NCBI GenBank assembly: GCA_035496935.1
Contig: DATJED010000010.1
Location: forward strand, 124,001 to 188,000
DNA from: Pseudopedobacter sp035496935
GTDB taxonomy: Bacteria > Bacteroidota > Bacteroidia > Sphingobacteriales > Sphingobacteriaceae
Reading direction: 5' to 3'
DNA: 64,000 nucleotides
The notes below the pieces were generated by a model. That model was not told the origin of the DNA, did no database searches, and saw nothing but the letters and a program-made list of their open reading frames with translations. Below are positions 43,109 to 50,521 of the stretch, one piece after another. The translations under genes were made by a program, and so were the position numbers. Within the stretch, counting starts at the first letter, position 1; each line of letters starts with the position of its first letter.

Positions 43109-43305
43109 TCTCAGCCTTTTCTGCCCTCATGCCGGGCAACGGCATTTACTTTTTTTCCGCAAAAAAGTAAACAAAACCCGAGCGGAGCGAACACATGAAA
43201 GCCTTTTAAAAACAATAAATAAATTGAATAAACTCTCGCCTGCGCCATTTGCTATGAGAGGAAGTGCTTTAGCAGTTTCATCGCTACCGCAAATGCCAAG
43301 GGCGA
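43109..43305 (-). repeat. Dispersed intergenic repeat, copy C
   Basis: Reverse-oriented copy of 45686-45875: it carries CTCTCG-CTGCGCC-TTTGCTATG, CTGCCCTCATGCC and a perfect hairpin TTTACTTTTTT / AAAAAAGTAAA at 43145-43171. Relative to copy B it has about 55 extra bases between hairpin and CTCTCG. It fills most of the 313-base gap 43095-43407; nothing else is visible. Confidence 0.75.
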
Positions 43306-43407
43306 ATTTAAGCGTATTTAACGGCAGTGCTTAGGCTCGATATATGTAAAAGTTTTATCACCGAGATCCAAACTAATGCTACTTAAAGAAAGGACTTCCT
43401 CCCATTC

Positions 43408-43866
43408 TTACAACAAATCCACTAATTGCTGAGAGGCATTTTTAGTATCTACCTTGTCAACAATCAAAATAATTTTTCCTTGCTCGTCAATTACAAAAGT
43501 TTTGCGGGCGGTACCCATATAGGTTTTTCCGTACATATTTTTTTCCACCCAAACGCCGTAGGCTTCCACAATAGCTTTTTCAGTATCGGCAATTAAGGTA
43601 AAAGGAAGTTCAAATTTTGCTTCAAACTTTTTGTGCGATTTTTCATCATCGGTGCTTACACCAACCACTTCAAAGCCTTTGCCGGTAAAAAACTGGTAGT
43701 TGTCTCTAAAACTGCAAGCCTCGGCATTGCAACCCGGTGTGTTGTCTTTTGGGTAAAAATATAAAATCACCTTTTTGCCTCTAAAATCAGAAAGGCTAAC
43801 AGACTGGTTGTTTTGATTATTTGCCGTAAAATCTGGTGCTAAATCACCTACTTTTAAATTTTCCAT
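43408..43866 (-). CDS. bcp: Thioredoxin-dependent peroxiredoxin (Bcp)
   Basis: A 152-residue peroxiredoxin of the BCP/PrxQ type. FYPKDNTPGCNAEACSFRDNY carries the peroxidatic and resolving cysteines five residues apart (C46/C51 region). It reduces hydrogen and organic peroxides. It begins 5 bases after the M23 peptidase gene on the same strand, forming a two-gene unit. Confidence 0.93.
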   Translation of the reverse strand: MENLKVGDLAPDFTANNQNNQSVSLSDFRGKKVILYFYPKDNTPGCNAEACSFRDNYQFFTGKGFEVVGVSTDDEKSHKKFEAKFELPFTLIADTEKAIVEAYGVWVEKNMYGKTYMGTARKTFVIDEQGKIILIVDKVDTKNASQQLVDLL

Positions 43867-43871
43867 TTTTG

Positions 43872-45593
43872 TTATCTATAAAAAGTTATTTGATAGGTTT
43901 TGGTGTTCTCCTTATTATCGGTAACCACCAGTTTTAAAGTATGTTTCCCGAAACCGGTTTTTTCGTCAAAAGTATGCCACAACCTGCCGTTTCTAATGTC
44001 ATACTCCATTAAAATCCATTGGTCGTCAATATAGCCATTAAAGCTTTTTATTCCTGAAAGTTGGTCCGAAATTTTAAAAACCATATTGGCCTGTTTGGAT
44101 AAATTAATGCCGTCTTTAACATTGATAGCTGATATTATTGGGGCAACACTATCCGCCCTTAGGCAAAAGTTTCCGAAAGTTTTGGGATTGGCATAAACAT
44201 AGCCATCTTTAAAAGTTCCACCTTGCGAACCTGTTTCCAATTGGTAAACAATTAACTTATCGGCATGGGCAAAACTGCTCGAGTCGGCTTTTATTGCCAA
44301 ATCAAAAGGACTGTGCAATGGGGTATATCTATTGTGCAACTGGAAGATTTTAGATTCCCCATAACTAGGTTTTGCTTTTTCGGCATAATCAAAATATAAA
44401 TCGTTGTACAAGACGCCGGCAGGCAAGGTTAGCTTTACGCCATCCGTTTCAAATTTATTTTCGGTTTTGTAGCTCATGAATTTGCTATCTTCGGTGAGCG
44501 ATTTAATCGGCAAAGCGGTATTGTTTTTAACATTGAAGCGCAAAATAGAGGCGTTGCCTTCAATGTCTTTTATAATATATTCAATGTTATGGGTAGTGTT
44601 ATCTTTTAATTCTATCCGTCCGTTATTAATCGCTGATTTTACAAAACCAATTTTTGGATTTTGGGCGATGAAACCTTTTTGGATCACCCTGCCCGAACTT
44701 AGTTTACTGTGATAATCAATATAAGCGTTTACCGCCCTTGAATTTTCAAAAGCAAACTTATCGATAACGCTTTCGTAAATGATGTTACCATCCAGCTTGA
44801 TTACCGTAGAAAACAACCCGTTATGGTTTATGCTTCCGTTCTGCTGGTCAAAAGCGGTAATGCCCAAGCCAAACTCGCCGTTTACAGAAATGGTCCCTAC
44901 TTTGCCTAAAGTATAAACACCGTTGGTGCCGTAGGTAGCAAAATACTGTTTTGGCGTGTGTTCATTAAAAATGGAATTGTTAGTTTTATAAATGTAAAGC
45001 GCACTCATCTGTGGCTTAACGGTGTCTTTAATTTTGATGCCTAAGGTTAGGGGATTAATGGTTTCTTCGGTTTTTGCGTTCCTCAGTTCAAAGTGGAGGT
45101 GCGGGCCGGCAGATCCTCCGGTATTGCCCGAGTAGGCAATGATATCTCCTTTTTTTACCCGAATCTCAATCGGTGTAAGCATAAAATCCACCGGGAAACT
45201 CTGCTTTTCGTACTGCAATGCTTTTACTCTGGATGCGATAAGCGGATTAAATTTTTGAAGATGGGCGTAAACGCTGGTTACGCCATTTGGATGATCGATG
45301 TAAAGCGCATTTCCGAAACCGCCAATTTGCACCCTTAATCTGGATACGTAACCATCCGCAACCGCATAAACCGGCAAGCCTTCCCGCTGGTTAGTTTTGA
45401 TGTCTAGACCGGAGTGGAAATGGTTGCTCCTAATTTCGCCAAAGTTACCTGCCAAATAAAGCGGAATATTTAACGGACTTCTGAAATAATCCAGCGGGAT
45501 TGCAGGTAAATCGTTGGTTTGGCATTCTGCTGCGCCAGCGAAAACAAAAAACGGTAATAAAATAACGAAGCTGAGCTTTTGTAGTTTGGTCAT
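43872..45593 (-). CDS. M23-family metallopeptidase, exported
   Basis: A 573-residue exported endopeptidase with signal peptide MTKLQKLSFVILLPFFVFAGAAEC. The LytM/M23 domain lies near residues 45-185: NHFHSGLDIKT supplies the first zinc ligands, HPNGVTSVYAHLQKF the next and GPHLHFELRN the last. The remaining ~380 residues are beta-rich, with LRFNVKNNTALP. It should cut peptidoglycan crosslinks in the periplasm. A possible lipobox AAEC at the signal-peptide end suggests a lipoprotein, but it is not decisive. Confidence 0.88.
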   Translation of the reverse strand: MTKLQKLSFVILLPFFVFAGAAECQTNDLPAIPLDYFRSPLNIPLYLAGNFGEIRSNHFHSGLDIKTNQREGLPVYAVADGYVSRLRVQIGGFGNALYIDHPNGVTSVYAHLQKFNPLIASRVKALQYEKQSFPVDFMLTPIEIRVKKGDIIAYSGNTGGSAGPHLHFELRNAKTEETINPLTLGIKIKDTVKPQMSALYIYKTNNSIFNEHTPKQYFATYGTNGVYTLGKVGTISVNGEFGLGITAFDQQNGSINHNGLFSTVIKLDGNIIYESVIDKFAFENSRAVNAYIDYHSKLSSGRVIQKGFIAQNPKIGFVKSAINNGRIELKDNTTHNIEYIIKDIEGNASILRFNVKNNTALPIKSLTEDSKFMSYKTENKFETDGVKLTLPAGVLYNDLYFDYAEKAKPSYGESKIFQLHNRYTPLHSPFDLAIKADSSSFAHADKLIVYQLETGSQGGTFKDGYVYANPKTFGNFCLRADSVAPIISAINVKDGINLSKQANMVFKISDQLSGIKSFNGYIDDQWILMEYDIRNGRLWHTFDEKTGFGKHTLKLVVTDNKENTKTYQITFYR

Positions 45594-45685
45594 TAATCGG
45601 AATCTTGATAGCTGATTTATGGTTAATTATTTGGTTATTGTTTTTGTTGCGATAATATGTTTAATTACTATTAATCCAACCTTAG

Positions 45686-45875
45686 CACAGACCAGTGTTT
45701 ACCTTTTTTTCGACATTAGAACTTTGCGGTACAGATGAGGAGGTAAAAGTACTCCCTTCCATAGCAAAGGGCGCAGTCGAGAGTTTTTGGTTACTTTTTC
45801 CGGTGAAAAAGTAACTGCCACTGCTTGGCATGAGGGCAGAAAAGCCTGTGCTGAAAAGGCTGATTTTTTATATAA
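45686..45875 (+). repeat. Dispersed intergenic repeat, copy B (least disrupted)
   Basis: Direct copy of 2380-2615 with a perfect 11-base hairpin, GTTACTTTTTC / GAAAAAGTAAC, at 45790-45815. Small open frames here are spurious. It fills most of the 309-base gap 45594-45902; nothing else is recognised there. Confidence 0.8.
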
Positions 45876-45902
45876 TAAAACAGATTTAAACGCCATAACT
45901 CA

Positions 45903-46514
45903 TTACTTAATTTCAAAATTCAAGAGTTCCCTATCTTTCAGGTAACCTTTTAAGTGATCACCGATATTTATTTTTGAGACACCGGCAGGCGTTCCTGTAA
46001 AAATCAAATCTCCTTTTTTTAAAGTGAAATATTGCGAGGAATAGCTGATGATTTTATCGAAACTATGCAACATTTGCGAGGTGTTGCCGGTTTGCCTAAG
46101 CTCATCATTTATCAATAGCTTAAATTCGATGTTGTTTAAGTTTTCAAATTCCGCTTTCGCAATAAATTCACTAACTGGAGCCGAATTGTCAAAAGCTTTG
46201 GCTATTTCCCAAGGTAAACCTTTTGCTTTTTGTTGCGCCTGTACATCTCTGGCCGTAAAATCTATGCCCAATCCTATTTCCTCGTAGTATTTATGCGCAA
46301 ATTTTTCGGCTATAAATTTCCCTTCCTTGCAAACTTTTAAAACCACCTCCAGCTCATGATGAACTTCGTTCGAGAATTTGGGGTGATAAAAAGGTTTATT
46401 GTTTCTTAAAACTGCGGTATCTGGCTTTAAAAACAGAACGGGATTTTCTGGGATAGGGTTGTTTAATTCTTTCGCGTGGTCGGCATAGTTTCTGCCGATG
46501 GCAATGATCTTCAT
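45903..46514 (-). CDS. Fumarylacetoacetate hydrolase-family protein
   Basis: A 203-residue FAH-fold hydrolase. MKIIAIGRNYADHAKELNNP, VLFLKPDTAVLRNN, HHELEVVLKVCKEG with the metal-ligand E, GLGIDFTARDVQ and GDLIFTGTPAGVSKI are family motifs. These enzymes cut a carbon-carbon bond in dicarbonyl acids (fumarylpyruvate or oxaloacetate-type). It begins 28 bases past a terminator that ended the next upstream gene. Confidence 0.9.
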   Translation of the reverse strand: MKIIAIGRNYADHAKELNNPIPENPVLFLKPDTAVLRNNKPFYHPKFSNEVHHELEVVLKVCKEGKFIAEKFAHKYYEEIGLGIDFTARDVQAQQKAKGLPWEIAKAFDNSAPVSEFIAKAEFENLNNIEFKLLINDELRQTGNTSQMLHSFDKIISYSSQYFTLKKGDLIFTGTPAGVSKINIGDHLKGYLKDRELLNFEIK

Positions 46515-46541
46515 ATTTTCTAAAATTTCAACAAAAATAAA

Positions 46542-46570
46542 AAAGCCCTGATGATCGTCACCAAGGCTTT
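46542..46570 (-). terminator. Terminator of the sorting-domain gene, displaced by a MITE
   Basis: On the minus strand AAAGCC and GGCTTT form the ends of a partly paired stem followed by a T-rich run. It lies about 180 bases past the stop codon of the upstream gene because a MITE-like element is between them. Confidence 0.6.
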
Positions 46571-46590
46571 CAAAAATAATATTCCAATTA

Positions 46591-46752
46591 GAGCCTGTTT
46601 AAATTTGTATTATAAAAATGTTTATAGCTTATTTTTGAGCGAGACAGGGCATGTTTTTGAAGAGATAGCAGAGCTTCTACCTCGAAAAAACATAACGATG
46701 TTGTAGCCAAAAAGAAGCATAAACAAATTATTAGATGAATTTAAACAGGCTC
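46591..46752. mobile_element. MITE-like foldback element, 162 bp
   Basis: Ends are GAGCCTGTTTAAATT at 46591 and AATTTAAACAGGCTC at 46738-46752, a perfect 15-base inverted repeat. Flanks are TTA on both sides (46588-46590 and 46753-46755), a likely 3-base target duplication as seen in some IS5-group elements. The interior is also an imperfect inverted repeat (GTTTATAGCTTATTTTTG facing CAAAAAGAAGCATAAAC). It encodes nothing. Confidence 0.78.
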
Positions 46753-47316
46753 TTACAGTACCGAAATTCTTTTTACGATAGAATTAGTGCCTGAAATAAT
46801 CCTTACAAAATAAAAGCCGGTATTTAATTTACTATCTATCATAAACTTATTGTTTTGTGCACCGGCGGGCAATTTCTCGTTAAGTAAAGTAAAAATATCG
46901 TTGCCCAATACATCTAAAATTTTTATCGTCACTAAACCCTCTTTCTTTAAAGAATAGGATAAATTCAACTGATCAGAAACAGGATTAGGATAAACCTTAA
47001 CATTATCAATCGGTTTTTGAATATCTAATGCAACTGAGGATATGTTTTTTGTCGACTGATTTTTAGCGGCGGTTTTATCTGGGTTTGTGCCAGTTTTTAA
47101 ACTGGTCATTTTAAACATAAACTCATCAAAATCTGTTTTAAAGCTAGTTTCAAAAACAGGTCTGTTTGGACGGTTATCTTTAAATTTTAAGGTCGATTTA
47201 GCAAGAGTGGAGTCACCAACAATAGCGTAGCTTTCTGCAAAAGCAGGCATTATAACTGCAAAACTTGCAATTAATACCAGGGCGAAAAGCGCTTTTTTGA
47301 TGTAATTATCTCCCAT
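46753..47316 (-). CDS. Exported protein with type IX (type A) sorting domain
   Basis: A 187-residue exported protein started at MGDNYIKKALFALVLIASF; a TTG six codons upstream lies inside the TACTTTTG promoter. Residues ~25-105 are low-complexity and of unknown function. The C-terminal ~80 residues are a type A sorting domain: KVYPNPVSDQLNLSYSL, VTIKILDVLGNDIF and GFYFVRIISGTNSIVKRISVL. The stop codon TAA is the TTA duplication next to the MITE element. Confidence 0.82.
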   Translation of the reverse strand: MGDNYIKKALFALVLIASFAVIMPAFAESYAIVGDSTLAKSTLKFKDNRPNRPVFETSFKTDFDEFMFKMTSLKTGTNPDKTAAKNQSTKNISSVALDIQKPIDNVKVYPNPVSDQLNLSYSLKKEGLVTIKILDVLGNDIFTLLNEKLPAGAQNNKFMIDSKLNTGFYFVRIISGTNSIVKRISVL

Positions 47317-47331
47317 TTTTTTGTGCTTAAA

Positions 47332-47339
47332 CAAAAGTA
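47332..47339 (-). promoter_or_regulatory. TAnnTTTG promoter of the sorting-domain gene
   Basis: Minus-strand TACTTTTG is an exact match, 15 bases before the chosen ATG. It covers the alternative TTG start, which argues against that start. Confidence 0.55.
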
Positions 47340-47464
47340 TAAATTAAATTTTTAATAATTCATACTATTATCCATAATTTGTAGTTGTTAACAAATTTTA
47401 ACATTCCTAATAAACCAATTTTACGCTACAAAATTTTAAAGGTTACGATTGATATATTTTGTCT

Positions 47465-47472
47465 TAGATTTG
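47465..47472 (+). promoter_or_regulatory. TAnnTTTG promoter of kup
   Basis: TAGATTTG matches the consensus 19 bases before the GTG start; a TTG lies 13 bases upstream of it. Confidence 0.55.
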
Positions 47473-47491
47473 CGCAATTAAAATTATTATT

Positions 47492-49429
47492 GTGTCTAAG
47501 CATTTCAACTTAAATAAATTATCTGCCGCAGGTGTACTCATAAGCCTTGGGATAATTTACGGAGACATTGGTACCTCTCCACTTTATGTTTTTAAAGCGA
47601 TTATCGGAGACCATATCATATCAAAGGAACTTATTTTGGGCGGGCTTAGCTGTGTTTTTTGGACACTTACGCTACAAACTACCATTAAATATGTATTAAT
47701 CACCTTAAAAGCAGATAACAAAGGCGAAGGCGGGATATTTTCATTGTATTCTTTGGTTAAAAGGAGGGCAAAATGGCTGGTTATCCCTGCAATTATTGGC
47801 GGTTGTGCGCTTTTGGCCGATGGAATAATTACACCGCCTATTACTATATCTGCTGCTATTGAAGGTTTAGAGATTTTTTCTCCAGATTTACAGACCATTC
47901 CTATAGTGATTACCATTATTACTTTACTGTTTATTATTCAGCAGTTCGGAACTTCTTTGGTAGGGAAAGCTTTCGGACCTATTATGTTCATCTGGTTTAC
48001 AATGATGGGTGTTTTAGGCGTAAGTTATATTGTGCATTTCCCTGAAATTTTAAAGGCACTTAATCCGTATTATGCCGTTCATCTTTTAACCAGCAACCCT
48101 GCTTCATTAGGAATCTTGGGAGCGGTTTTTTTATGTACAACAGGAGCGGAAGCATTATACTCGGACTTAGGGCACTGCGGGCGCAAAAATATTAGAGTGA
48201 GTTGGATTTACGTAAAAACCTGTCTTTTGTTAAATTATTTCGGACAGGGAGTTTACCTCTGGAACATTCAGAACGAGCTGTTGGACGATCGAAATCCGTT
48301 TTTTAGGATGATGCCGGATTGGTTCCTGATTTTCGGAATTTCCATAGCAACCGCAGCTGCGATCATCGCCAGCCAAGCTTTAATTTCAGGTTCCTTTACC
48401 TTAATCTCCGAAGCGGTACGGTTAAATATTTGGCCAAAAGTCAAAATAAATTATCCTTCAGAAGCTAAAGGGCAGCTTTATGTGCCCAGCATGAACTGGT
48501 TGCTTTGGGCCGGATGCTTATTGGTTGTTTTTTATTTCCAACGTTCGGAGAATATGGAAGCCGCTTACGGTTTGTCCATCACCATCGCCATGTTAATGAC
48601 CACCATTTTGGTGTCCGTTTATCTTAAAAAGAAGAAATACCCAAATTACCTTATTGGGTTGTTTTTATTGGTTTACGGTGTTTTAGAAAGCATTTTCTTT
48701 GCCGGAAATTTAGCTAAGTTTTTACATGGCGGCTGGTTTACAGTGCTAATTGGTAGTGTTTTATTTAGCGTGATGTGGGCATGGTACTCTGCCCGGAAAA
48801 TCAAAAACAGGTTCATAAAATTTGTAGAGATAGAGCAGTATTTTGATGTGATAAAAGAGCTGAGCGAAGATGAATCGGTGCCTAAATTTGCATCGCAATT
48901 GGTGTATTTAACCAGCGCTAACTTTTCATCAGAAATTGAATCAAAAATTATTTATTCCATCCTTCAAAAAAAGCCTAAAAGAGCCGATGTTTATTGGCTG
49001 GTGCATGTTGATGTGGTGGACGAGCCTTATAAAACCAATTACAAGATAGAGCACCTAATTCCCGGTAAATTGATAAGAATCGATTTTAAACTTGGTTTTA
49101 GAATTGAACAAAAAATTAGCGTCCTGTTCAGAAAAGTGGTGGAAGATTTGGTGAAAAACAACGAGGTTGATATTACAAGCCGCTATAACTCGTTAAGTAA
49201 GTTTAACGTAGTGGGCGATTTTAGGTTTGTGGTATTGGAAAAGATTTTGTCAAGATCAAACAAGTTGTCGTTCTGGGACAAAGTAACCTTGGATTATTAT
49301 TTTATTCTGAAGCATTTCAGCTTGTCTGAAGAAAAGGGTTTTGGTTTGGATTTGAGCTTTGTGAGCTTAGAGAAAGTACCGTTAATGATAAGTGAACATG
49401 ATAATGTTGACTTGGTTAGATTGAATTAA
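47492..49429 (+). CDS. kup: Low-affinity potassium transporter Kup
   Basis: A 645-residue K+/H+ symporter starting at GTG. About twelve hydrophobic segments cover the first ~430 residues, with the signature GIIYGDIGTSPLYVFKAI near 20-37 and CALLADGIITPPITISAAIEG near 107. The hydrophilic C-terminal ~200 residues are normal for the family. It takes up potassium across the inner membrane. The pentapeptide gene follows 22 bases downstream. Confidence 0.93.
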   Translation: MSKHFNLNKLSAAGVLISLGIIYGDIGTSPLYVFKAIIGDHIISKELILGGLSCVFWTLTLQTTIKYVLITLKADNKGEGGIFSLYSLVKRRAKWLVIPAIIGGCALLADGIITPPITISAAIEGLEIFSPDLQTIPIVITIITLLFIIQQFGTSLVGKAFGPIMFIWFTMMGVLGVSYIVHFPEILKALNPYYAVHLLTSNPASLGILGAVFLCTTGAEALYSDLGHCGRKNIRVSWIYVKTCLLLNYFGQGVYLWNIQNELLDDRNPFFRMMPDWFLIFGISIATAAAIIASQALISGSFTLISEAVRLNIWPKVKINYPSEAKGQLYVPSMNWLLWAGCLLVVFYFQRSENMEAAYGLSITIAMLMTTILVSVYLKKKKYPNYLIGLFLLVYGVLESIFFAGNLAKFLHGGWFTVLIGSVLFSVMWAWYSARKIKNRFIKFVEIEQYFDVIKELSEDESVPKFASQLVYLTSANFSSEIESKIIYSILQKKPKRADVYWLVHVDVVDEPYKTNYKIEHLIPGKLIRIDFKLGFRIEQKISVLFRKVVEDLVKNNEVDITSRYNSLSKFNVVGDFRFVVLEKILSRSNKLSFWDKVTLDYYFILKHFSLSEEKGFGLDLSFVSLEKVPLMISEHDNVDLVRLN

Positions 49430-49451
49430 GTTAGATTATAGGGAGCATCCT

Positions 49452-50024
49452 GTGAATATTGTTGTTGAAGGAAAAACTTTTGAAAGGCAAAATTATAAGC
49501 AAAATTCATTGCCAAAAGGCGAGTACGAGGATTGTGTTTTTAGAAATTGCGATTTTGCCGAAGCAGATTTGTTTGCCATTGATTTTGTAGACTGTCAGTT
49601 TATAGATTGCAATATGAGCTTAGCGAATATTGCCAAAACATCTTTTAAAAGCGTTAAGTTCATAGGATGTAAACTATTGGGTCTGCATTTTGAACATTGT
49701 AATAGTTTCCTTTTTTCGGTAAGCTTTAAAACCTGCAACCTAAATCTATCATCTTTTTACCGCCTTAAATTAAAAAGCACACTTTTTGAAAATTGTAGTT
49801 TAAAAGAAGTTGATTTTAATGCTTCTGATTTAACGCAATCCAAGTTTTTAGATTGCGACTTGTCTGATGCCAAGTTTGACCAAAGCAATTTAGAAAAGGT
49901 TGATTTTACCACAGCTTATAATTATAACATTAACCCCGAAAATAATAGAATTAAAAAAGCTAGGTTTTCTACCGCCGGCTTGGCCGGTTTATTGACCCAT
50001 TACGATATCTTGGTCGAAAGTTAA
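49452..50024 (+). CDS. Pentapeptide-repeat protein
   Basis: A 190-residue protein starting at GTG. It has tandem A(D/N)LXX-type pentapeptides: CDFAEADLFAIDFVDCQFIDC, NMSLANIAKTSF and DCDLSDAKFDQSNLEKVDF, giving a right-handed four-sided beta helix. Relatives such as Qnr and McbG mimic DNA and protect gyrase; others have unknown roles. The sequence does not show which. Close spacing to kup suggests co-transcription. Confidence 0.82.
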   Translation: MNIVVEGKTFERQNYKQNSLPKGEYEDCVFRNCDFAEADLFAIDFVDCQFIDCNMSLANIAKTSFKSVKFIGCKLLGLHFEHCNSFLFSVSFKTCNLNLSSFYRLKLKSTLFENCSLKEVDFNASDLTQSKFLDCDLSDAKFDQSNLEKVDFTTAYNYNINPENNRIKKARFSTAGLAGLLTHYDILVES

Positions 50025-50521
50025 GCTATTTGCTATTCAACAATTTTCTTTAATCGCTTTTGCCACTTTCCTTGTCATAATTTTCTTTTCTATCAGCATC
50101 TGCTGGGTAATTTCTTCCTTTTTTCATATTTATTGAGTTTTATCCCAATATTTACATCAATTTCAATTAATTTTTGTCTATAGCACAAAATAATTAGTGT
50201 TTTTTATGACTTAAATCATAGATTAAATCGTAAAATCGGTGATTTTTGTTGTTTTATGCTGATTTTTGTTATAAATTTCATTGATATTTTTGTAACAAAG
50301 TGTTTTTTGAATAAAATTTTAGCAAAAAATAATATTAATTGAGCTTTTTATTTTAATTATTTAAAAAAATACGGATTTATATTAATTATTTTTAGGGTTT
50401 TATTTGTTTTTGCATACTTTTATAAAGTAAAAACACAATAAAAATTATATTTTTTTCGACTTTACTTTATTTTAATGTGTTTTTAGATATTTTTTAAGTA
50501 ATAAATTTTAAAATCACTAAA
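50025..50521. other. AT-rich regulatory gap upstream of nirB
   Basis: About 500 bases with no convincing gene. It is very AT-rich from 50140 onward. It contains the palindrome TATGACTTAAATCATA at 50205-50220, a TACTTTTA close to the -7 consensus near 50417, and many T runs. It is the likely control region of the nitrate/nitrite operon. Confidence 0.5.
50205..50220. promoter_or_regulatory. Candidate Crp/Fnr-family operator
   Basis: TATGACTTAAATCATA has TATGA/TCATA arms, and its core TGAC-TTAA-ATCA fits the general FNR form TGAY-N4-RTCA. A Crp/Fnr-family gene lies in the same cluster. Binding is inferred only. Confidence 0.4.

Noticed and set aside
45699..45896. Small minus-strand frame inside repeat copy B
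   Set aside because: Same reason; it is read through the hairpin repeat.
50050..50127. A 25-codon minus-strand frame beginning MKKGRNYPADAD
   Set aside because: Short, no neighbours and no recognised family; could be real but unsupported.
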